DNA from: JBMOOG01 sp049324535
Lineage (GTDB): Bacteria > Pseudomonadota > Alphaproteobacteria > Rhodobacterales > Rhodobacteraceae
Assembly (NCBI GenBank): GCA_049324535.1
Contig: JBMOOG010000026.1
Span: forward strand, 62,001-126,000
Length of the DNA stretch: 64,000 bases
Direction of reading: 5' to 3'
Part shown: positions 49,948 through 56,437 of the stretch, piece by piece
How the letters are laid out: each line of letters begins with the position of its first letter
How positions within the stretch are numbered: the first letter of the stretch is position 1
Translations under genes and position numbers: made by a program
Notes under the pieces: generated by a model
Told to the model about the DNA's origin: nothing
The model's database searches: none
Seen by the model: only the letters and a program-made list of their open reading frames with translations

Positions 49948-52755
49948 ATGCCGCCCGGACGGGTGACGGCGGTCCTCGGGCCGACCAACACCGGCAAGAC
50001 CCACTATGCGATCGAGCGGATGCTGGCCCACCGGACGGGGGTCATCGGCCTTCCGCTGCGTCTGCTCGCGCGCGAGGTCTACGACCGTATCGTCGCGGCG
50101 CGCGGCCCTTCGGTGGTGGCCCTCGTCACCGGCGAGGAACGCATCGTCCCCGAGCGGACCCAGTACTGGGTGGCGACGGTCGAGGCGATGCCGGACGGGA
50201 TCGGCGCCGATTTCGTCGCCATCGACGAGATCCAGCTCTGCGCCGACCCCGAGCGCGGCCACGTGTTCACCGACCGGCTCCTGAACGCCCGGGGGCTGCA
50301 CGAAACGCTGCTGCTGGGGGCCGAGACCATGCGCAGCGCCATCGCGGCGCTGGTGCCGGGGGTGACCTTCCTGCGGCGCGAGCGTTTCTCGACCCTGAGC
50401 TGGTCCGGTTCGAAAAAGATCAGCCGCATGCCCGCCCGAAGCGCAATCGTGGGATTTTCGGTTGAAAATGTCTATGCGATTGCCGAACTGATCCGGCGCC
50501 AGAAGGGCGGCTGCGCGGTGGTGATGGGGGCACTCTCGCCCCGGACCCGCAACGCGCAGGTCGCGCTCTACCAGAACGGCGACGTGGACTATCTGGTGGC
50601 GACCGATGCCATCGGCATGGGGCTGAACCTCGACATCGGCCATGTCGCCTTTTCCTCGACGGCCAAGTTCGACGGTCGCCGGATGCGGTCGCTCTTCCCG
50701 CACGAGATCGGACAGATCGCCGGTCGCGCGGGCCGCCACACCCAGCCCGGCACCTTCGGCGTGACCGGCGAGGCGCGGCCGTTCGACGAGGAGGTGATCG
50801 ACGCGATCGAGAACCACCGCTTCGCGCCGATCCCCACGCTCCAGTGGCGCAATGCGGCGCTGGACTTCGGCTCGGCGTCGCGGCTGATCGAAAGCCTCGA
50901 GGCCGGTCCGCAGAGCGAATGGCTCCAGCGTGGCCGCGAGGCGGACGACCTTCAGGCGCTCAAGGCGCTGGCCGCGATGCCCGAGGCCGGCGGCCGGCTC
51001 TCCGGTCCGCGCGACGTGCGCCTGCTCTGGGATGTCTGCCGCATCCCCGACTTCCGGTCGATTTCCGAGCAGGAGCACGTCACGCTCATCGCGCGCATCT
51101 TCGGCTTCCTGCGCGATGCGGGCCATGTGCCCGACGACTGGCTTGCCGGCCAGATCGCGCGAATCGACAGGACGCAGGGCGACATCGACGCGCTGTCCAA
51201 GCGGCTCGCCTTCATCCGCACCTGGACCTATGTGGCCCAGCGCCAGGGCTGGGTGCGGGATGAAACCCATTGGCGAGCCGAGACGCGCGCTGTAGAAGAC
51301 CGGCTGTCGGATGCGCTGCACAGCGCGCTGACCCAGAGATTTGTGGACCGGCGCACGAGCGTTCTGCTGCGGCGGCTCAAGCAGAAGGAGAGCCTCGTGG
51401 CCGAGGTGAACGACAAGGGCGAAGTGACCGTCGGCGGCGAGTTCGTCGGGCGGCTCGAAGGCTTCCGCTTCCGCCAGGACGGCACCGCGACCCCCGATGA
51501 GGCGCGGACCCTGCGTCAGGCCGCCTACGAGGCGCTGCGCCCCGAGTTCAGCCTGCGGGCGGACCGGTTCTACAACGCCCCCGACACCGAGTTCGATTTC
51601 ACCGAGCAGGGCGGGCTGATGTGGGGCACCCAGGCGGTCGGCAAGCTGGTCAAGGGCGCCGAGCCGATGAAACCCCAGGTCGAGCCTTTCGTGGACGAGG
51701 AGGCCGGTGCCGACGTGGCCGAGAAGGTGCGCCGGCGGCTTCAGCACTTCATCGACCGCAAGGTGGCCGCGGCCTTCGAGCCGCTGCTTGCCATGGGGCG
51801 CGACGAGACGCTGACCGGGCTTGCGCGCGGCTTTGCGTTCCGGCTGACCGAGGCGCTGGGCGTGCTGCCGCGCGACGGGGTCGCCGCCGAGGTGAAGGCC
51901 CTCGACCAGGAGGCCCGCGGGGCGCTGCGCAAGCACGGCGTGCGCTTCGGCCAGTACACGATCTTCCTTCCGGCGCTGCTCAAGCCCGCGCCCACGCGGC
52001 TCCGGCTGGTCCTGTCCTCGCTTTACCGCGGGCTGTCGATCTTCCCCGAGGCGCCGCCGCCGGGTCTCGTGACCATCCCCTATCTGCCCGACGTGCCGAG
52101 GGAGGACTACATCCTTGCGGGCTATCATCCGGCGGGCGCTCGGGCGATTCGCATCGACATGCTGGAACGGCTTGCCGACACCCTGCGCACCAAGGACAGC
52201 AAGGCCGGGTTCGAGGCCACGGCCGACATGCTGTCGATCACCGGCATGACGCTGGATCAGTTCGCCGATCTGATGGCCGGTCTCGGCTACAAGGGCGAGC
52301 GGGGCGAGCGTCCCAAGAAGCGTGCCGAGCCGGCGCCGGCGCCGGTCGATCCCGATCAGCCGGTGAACCCGATCCCCGAGGAGGAGAGCGCGCTGCCCGC
52401 GCCAGACGCGGCCGAGCCCGAGATGGAGGTCTTCTACACCTTCGTCTGGGCACCGCGTCCGCGCGCGCCGCGCGGCGACCGGCGCCCCGAAGGGCGCGCC
52501 GAAGGCGGCCGGGCCGAGCGTGGCCCGCGGCCGGAGGGCGAGCGCGGGGGCAAGCCCGGCCGCCCGGACCGCGAGCGGGGCGGCAAGTTCGGCAAGGACA
52601 AGGCGGGGCGGGGCGATGCACCGCGCCGCGACAAGGGACCGGGCGAGCGGCGCGACGACAAGCCGCGCTACGAGTCCCATCCGTCGAAGCGCGACCGGAT
52701 CGATCCCGACAACCCGTTTGCGGCGGCGCTGATGGCGCTGCGGGACAAGATCTGA
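49948..52755 (+). CDS. SUV3-like DExH RNA/DNA helicase with basic tail
   Basis: 935 residues. Walker A is GPTNTGKTHY (11-20), motif II the SUV3-type DEIQ (93-96), and motif VI QIAGRAGRH (about 265). Such proteins resemble mitochondrial SUV3 and are common beside an S4 protein in Alphaproteobacteria. The last about 100 residues are Arg/Gly/Asp/Lys-rich (for example GERGGKPGRPDRERGGKFGK), ending in a conserved-looking DPDNPFAAALMALRDKI peptide. This tail probably binds nucleic acid and the end peptide may dock on a partner. GAGGAGCCGATC precedes the ATG. Confidence 0.93.
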   Translation: MPPGRVTAVLGPTNTGKTHYAIERMLAHRTGVIGLPLRLLAREVYDRIVAARGPSVVALVTGEERIVPERTQYWVATVEAMPDGIGADFVAIDEIQLCADPERGHVFTDRLLNARGLHETLLLGAETMRSAIAALVPGVTFLRRERFSTLSWSGSKKISRMPARSAIVGFSVENVYAIAELIRRQKGGCAVVMGALSPRTRNAQVALYQNGDVDYLVATDAIGMGLNLDIGHVAFSSTAKFDGRRMRSLFPHEIGQIAGRAGRHTQPGTFGVTGEARPFDEEVIDAIENHRFAPIPTLQWRNAALDFGSASRLIESLEAGPQSEWLQRGREADDLQALKALAAMPEAGGRLSGPRDVRLLWDVCRIPDFRSISEQEHVTLIARIFGFLRDAGHVPDDWLAGQIARIDRTQGDIDALSKRLAFIRTWTYVAQRQGWVRDETHWRAETRAVEDRLSDALHSALTQRFVDRRTSVLLRRLKQKESLVAEVNDKGEVTVGGEFVGRLEGFRFRQDGTATPDEARTLRQAAYEALRPEFSLRADRFYNAPDTEFDFTEQGGLMWGTQAVGKLVKGAEPMKPQVEPFVDEEAGADVAEKVRRRLQHFIDRKVAAAFEPLLAMGRDETLTGLARGFAFRLTEALGVLPRDGVAAEVKALDQEARGALRKHGVRFGQYTIFLPALLKPAPTRLRLVLSSLYRGLSIFPEAPPPGLVTIPYLPDVPREDYILAGYHPAGARAIRIDMLERLADTLRTKDSKAGFEATADMLSITGMTLDQFADLMAGLGYKGERGERPKKRAEPAPAPVDPDQPVNPIPEEESALPAPDAAEPEMEVFYTFVWAPRPRAPRGDRRPEGRAEGGRAERGPRPEGERGGKPGRPDRERGGKFGKDKAGRGDAPRRDKGPGERRDDKPRYESHPSKRDRIDPDNPFAAALMALRDKI

Positions 52756-52758
52756 CCG

Positions 52759-53040
52759 GTGGCGCCTGCGGGCCGCATCCGGCTGGACCGGTGGCTGTTC
52801 CATGCCCGCCTGAGCAAGTCGCGCACCCTGGCCTGCGCCGAGATCGCCGCAGGCCATGTCCGGGTCAACGGCCGGATCACCGACAAGCCCGCTGCGAGCG
52901 TCGGGCCGGGTGACGTGCTGACGCTGCGGCTCGGCGCGGGCGTGCGCGTGCTGCGCGTGCTCGATACCGGCCGCCGGCGCGGCCCCGCCGAGGAGGCGCG
53001 GACGCTCTACGAGGAAATCCCGCCGGCCGCGGCGGGCTGA
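52759..53040 (+). CDS. S4 RNA-binding domain protein (HslR-like)
   Basis: 93 residues starting at GTG 52759, 3 bases after the helicase stop. The S4 fold is clear: GRIRLDRWLFHARLSKSRTL, then the HVRVNGRITDKPAASVGPGD loop. E. coli HslR (Hsp15) binds stalled 50S subunits with nascent chain and is heat-shock induced. Coupling to the helicase suggests an RNA or ribosome-rescue task. Confidence 0.9.
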   Translation: MAPAGRIRLDRWLFHARLSKSRTLACAEIAAGHVRVNGRITDKPAASVGPGDVLTLRLGAGVRVLRVLDTGRRRGPAEEARTLYEEIPPAAAG

Positions 53041-53069
53041 GGCCGGCTGACGCAGACCGGGGCCAAGGC

Positions 53070-53098
53070 TTGAATGCGCCGGCGCTTGGGTCTAGGAA
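53070..53098 (+). promoter_or_regulatory. Candidate promoter of fdxA
   Basis: TTGAAT (53070-53075), 17 bases, TAGGAA (53093-53098), ending 30 bases before the fdxA ATG. Confidence 0.5.
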
Positions 53099-53128
53099 GC
53101 GGCAGAACAGACCGACGGATGACCCGCC

Positions 53129-53467
53129 ATGACCTATGTCGTCATCGACAACTGCATCGCCTGCAAATACACGGACTGCGTCGAAGTCTGTCCCGTGGAC
53201 TGTTTCTACGAGGGTGAGAACATGCTTGTGATCCACCCCGACGAATGCATCGACTGCGGCGTCTGCGAACCCGAATGCCCGGCCGACGCGATCCGGCCGG
53301 ATACCGAGCCCGCGATGGAAAGCTGGGTCGAGCTCAACCGGAAATACGCCGAGCTCTGGCCGGTCATCACCCGCCGCAAGGACCCGCTGCCCGACGCCAA
53401 GGAGCGCGACGGCGAGACGGGCAAGCTGGCCAAGTATTTTTCCGAGGCCCCCGGCGCGGGCGACTGA
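53129..53467 (+). CDS. fdxA: 7Fe ferredoxin FdxA
   Basis: 112 residues with Cys9, Cys12, Cys17, Cys21 and Cys25 in the first half (CIACKYTDCVEVCPVDC) and CIDCGVCEPECP in the second, the layout of [3Fe-4S][4Fe-4S] ferredoxins of the Azotobacter FdI/FdxA type. The C-terminal extension WVELNRKYAELWPVITRRKD is characteristic. Redox partner unknown. It lies between the helicase-S4 pair and carD, a conserved order in the group. Confidence 0.96.
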   Translation: MTYVVIDNCIACKYTDCVEVCPVDCFYEGENMLVIHPDECIDCGVCEPECPADAIRPDTEPAMESWVELNRKYAELWPVITRRKDPLPDAKERDGETGKLAKYFSEAPGAGD

Positions 53468-53589
53468 CGCCCGGCACCGCGGGGTCTTGATTCGGCCCGG
53501 AGGCGGTCCCCACCGGGGGAGTGGTGCGCCGTTTCCGGCGCCAACACCTTGGAAACAGGGGATTTCCCCATGAGGCCCATTGCCGCGGT

Positions 53590-53617
53590 TTGAAATCGCC
53601 GCGTTTTCTGCTATATT
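53590..53617 (+). promoter_or_regulatory. Candidate promoter of carD
   Basis: TTGAAA (53590-53595), 16 bases, TATATT (53612-53617): the best sigma-70 match in the window. It leaves a leader of about 140 bases before the carD ATG. Confidence 0.6.
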
Positions 53618-53652
53618 TCCGTTACAACTGGATGAGGACACCGCGGGTTCGC

Positions 53653-53672
53653 CGCAAGATCGTGATCTTGCG
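53653..53672. promoter_or_regulatory. Perfect inverted repeat in carD leader
   Basis: CGCAAGATC-GT-GATCTTGCG, a perfect 9-bp inverted repeat about 30 bases downstream of the expected transcription start. It could be an operator or an mRNA hairpin. The rest of 53468-53764 holds only the promoter and a smaller GC hairpin near 53520-53550 that may end fdxA. Confidence 0.5.
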
Positions 53673-53764
53673 CGGCCCTCATCAGCGTCATGTGCGACGT
53701 GACCGGGGGGCAGTGTTCCCCAGGGCGCCGCTTTTCGCTGTCGGTTCCGTGCAAGGATGCGTCG

Positions 53765-54274
53765 ATGACCAAAACGAAGAAAGCCGATTTCCGTCCCGAT
53801 GACTTCGTGGTCTATCCGGCCCACGGCGTGGGCCGGATCATCTCGATCGAGGAGCAGGAGATCGCGGGCCTCAAGCTCGAGCTGTTCGTGATCTCGTTCG
53901 AGAAGGACAAGATGACGCTGCGGGTGCCGACCCACAAGGCGACCGAGATCGGGATGCGGCAGCTGTCCACGCCCGATATCGTCAGCAAGGCGCTGGAGCT
54001 CTTGAAGGGCAAGGCCAAGGTCAAGCGCGCGATGTGGTCGCGCCGAGCCCAGGAGTACGAGCAGAAGATCAACTCGGGCGACCTCCTCTCGATTGCCGAG
54101 GTCGTGCGCGACCTGCACCGCAACGACGACCAGCGTGAACAGTCCTACTCCGAGCGTCAGCTCTACGAGGCGGCTCTGGACCGTCTGACCCGCGAGGTCG
54201 CCGCCGTGTCCGGGGTGGACGAGGCGGGTGCGGCCAAGAAGGTGGACGACGTTCTGGTGTCGCGCGCGGCCTGA
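53765..54274 (+). CDS. carD: CarD-family transcription regulator
   Basis: 169 residues. The N-terminal RNA-polymerase-interaction Tudor-like domain reads FRPDDFVVYPAHGVGRIISI then EEQEIAGLKLELFVISFEKD, and the helical C-terminal domain includes MWSRRAQEYEQKINSGDLLS with the promoter-contacting Trp. CarD binds the beta subunit and stabilises open complexes at many promoters, acting strongly in Rhodobacterales. The ATG at 53765 is the family start; an in-frame opening to 53690 is leader. Confidence 0.97.
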   Translation: MTKTKKADFRPDDFVVYPAHGVGRIISIEEQEIAGLKLELFVISFEKDKMTLRVPTHKATEIGMRQLSTPDIVSKALELLKGKAKVKRAMWSRRAQEYEQKINSGDLLSIAEVVRDLHRNDDQREQSYSERQLYEAALDRLTREVAAVSGVDEAGAAKKVDDVLVSRAA

Positions 54275-54301
54275 TCGGCTGAGCCGGAATGGTGAACGGT
54301 T

Positions 54302-54321
54302 CGCGGCCCTGCGGGGCCGCG
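54302..54321. terminator. Hairpin between carD and the antiporter gene
   Basis: CGCGGCCC-TGCG-GGGCCGCG, a perfect 8-bp stem, lies 28 bases after the carD stop and 43 before the convergent antiporter stop. It may serve both. Confidence 0.5.
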
Positions 54322-54363
54322 ATTGCTGTACGGTGGTTGCGTGTCCGCCGGCGGGAACAGGCT

Positions 54364-56211
54364 CTAGGCCCGGTCGTCCTCGGGTCGGGTCTTGCCGACC
54401 TGGGCCATCAGCGCCTCTTCCAGTTCGCGGTTCAACTCCTTCATCCGGCGGACATAATCGGGGTTGCGGTCGGCGGGGATGTCGGGCCGCCAGACCTCGG
54501 CCAGATCGCGCACCGCGGCACGGTCCATCTTGAAGAAGGTCTGCTGGAGCTGATGTGCCTCGAACTCGGACAGGCCAGAATTTTCAAGTACATAGCGGGC
54601 GGCCCTGAGGGACGAGTCGAACATTTCGCGCACGATGTCATTGGCTCCGGCGGCGTAAAGCTCATACACGTTGGCCCGGTCGCGGGCCCGGGCGATGATG
54701 TGCAGGTCCGGGCGCGACCGGCGTGCGTAGGCGACGAGCCGCACCGCCGCCGCCGGGTCGTCGAGGCAGACGACCAGGATACGGGCCTGCGCAAGCCCCG
54801 CCGCCGCCAGCACCTCGGGCCGCGACGGATCGCCGACATAGCCCTTGAAGCCGAAGCGTCGGAGCACCTGGATGGTGCGCAGGTCCGCATCGAGAACGGT
54901 GGTGCGGAAGCCCGACATCGTGACCATGCGGTTGACCACCTGACCGAAGCGGCCGACGCCGGCGATGATGATCGCCTGCGGATCCTCGACCGGGTCGACG
55001 TCCGCCTTGGCGCCGTCGTCGCGCGGGCGGCGCGCCAGCCAGCCGTAGATCATGAACAGAAGCGGCGTGACCAGCATCGACAGCGCAATGATGAGCAGCA
55101 GAAGCTGGGCCAGCCGTTCGGGCAGGATGCGCTGGCCGAGCGCGAAGGAGATCAGCACGAAGCCGAATTCCGACCCCTGCGCCAGGCCCAGGGTGAAGAG
55201 CCAGTTGTCCCGCTTGCCCAGGCGGAACAGCCGGCCCAGACCCAGGAGCACCAGCGCCTTCGCCGCCATGAGCAGCAGGGTGAGCGCCAGGACGTTCCAC
55301 GGCTTGGCCATCAGGAAGTCGAGGTCGATGCCGGCCCCGACCGTCACGAAGAACAGCCCCAGAAGCAGGCCCTTGAACGGGGCGATGTCGGATTCCAACT
55401 CGTGGCGGAACTCGGAGTTCGCCAGCACCACTCCGGCCAGGAAGGTGCCCAGCGCGGGGGACAGGCCGACCAGATACATCAGCGATGCGATCGACACGAC
55501 GATCGTCAGGGCAAGCGCCGTGTTGATCTCGCGCAGACGCGAGGCGTGGACGAAGTGGTAGACCGGCCGCACCAGATACTGGCCGATGAGGATCACGGCG
55601 AGAACCGCCCCCAGCGTCACCAGCGTGACGCCCCAGCCCGGCAGGTTGTCCACCAGCGCGCCGCCGTGTCCGCCGGTCTCGGACAGGGCGCGGGCGCCGG
55701 GCAGCGCGAGCAGGGGCAGCAGCGCCAGCATCGGGATCACCGCGATGTCCTGCATCAGGAGCACCGAGAAGATCGACCGGCCGCCGGCCGTCTGGAGCAG
55801 CTTTCGCTCGGTCAGGGTCTGGAGGACGATCGCGGTCGAGGAGAGCGCGAAGATCATGCCGACGGCCACGGCGGCCCGCCCGTCGAGACCGAGCGCGAAG
55901 CCCAGGGCGGCCACCAGGGCGGTGGTTAGCACGACCTGCAGGCCGCCGAGCCCCAGAAGCCGCTGGCGCATGTTCCACAGCGTTCGCGGCTCGAGTTCGA
56001 GGCCGATCAGGAACAGCATCATCACCACGCCGAACTCGCCGACCTGGCGCAGGTCCTCCATCTCGGTGCCGACAAGTCCCAGCCCCGGTCCGATCACGAT
56101 GCCCGCCGCGAGGTAGCCCAGCACCGAGCCGAGCCCGAGCCGCGACGAGATCGCCACCGCCGCAACGGTCGCCAGCAGATAGAGCGTTGCCTGAAAGAGG
56201 AAGGCGTCCAT
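54364..56211 (-). CDS. Kef-type monovalent cation:proton antiporter (CPA2)
   Basis: 615 residues. About 12 helices in the N-terminal 390 residues include the CPA2 segment GLELEPRTLWNMRQRLLGLG and FFVTVGAGIDLDFLM. A TrkA-N (RCK) domain follows with the NAD-binding AIIIAGVGRFGQVVNRMVTM and the acidic TVLDAD. The C-terminal part is KefB/C-like (FKMDRAAVRDLAEVWRP). It exports K+ in exchange for protons, often gated by glutathione adducts; no KefF/G ancillary gene is adjacent. Confidence 0.94.
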   Translation of the reverse strand: MDAFLFQATLYLLATVAAVAISSRLGLGSVLGYLAAGIVIGPGLGLVGTEMEDLRQVGEFGVVMMLFLIGLELEPRTLWNMRQRLLGLGGLQVVLTTALVAALGFALGLDGRAAVAVGMIFALSSTAIVLQTLTERKLLQTAGGRSIFSVLLMQDIAVIPMLALLPLLALPGARALSETGGHGGALVDNLPGWGVTLVTLGAVLAVILIGQYLVRPVYHFVHASRLREINTALALTIVVSIASLMYLVGLSPALGTFLAGVVLANSEFRHELESDIAPFKGLLLGLFFVTVGAGIDLDFLMAKPWNVLALTLLLMAAKALVLLGLGRLFRLGKRDNWLFTLGLAQGSEFGFVLISFALGQRILPERLAQLLLLIIALSMLVTPLLFMIYGWLARRPRDDGAKADVDPVEDPQAIIIAGVGRFGQVVNRMVTMSGFRTTVLDADLRTIQVLRRFGFKGYVGDPSRPEVLAAAGLAQARILVVCLDDPAAAVRLVAYARRSRPDLHIIARARDRANVYELYAAGANDIVREMFDSSLRAARYVLENSGLSEFEAHQLQQTFFKMDRAAVRDLAEVWRPDIPADRNPDYVRRMKELNRELEEALMAQVGKTRPEDDRA

Positions 56212-56437
56212 CCGATGTCCTCGGCGGGAGGGATTGCAGGAGAGCCACTCCCGGCCGGTCAGGCGGCCGGCAGTCGGCGACGGGCACAGGCATTTAACGC
56301 TGACTCGGGGGGGCAGGACAACGCCCTGACGGCCCTGTGAACGCCCGGTCGGCAGGCAATCGGCGCGCGCCGCCCGATTTCCGGGCGTTCGGACCCCGCT
56401 TCGGCCCGCTCGGGGGCCCTTGGGCAGGGGACGCCGC

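Noticed and set aside
49864..52857. 997-residue minus-strand open frame
   Set aside because: Antisense to the SUV3-like helicase, which has intact helicase motifs.
53468..53580. Small structured RNA (SRP or 6S) between fdxA and carD
   Set aside because: Inverted repeats exist, but no SRP core or 6S-like closed-bulge layout was found.
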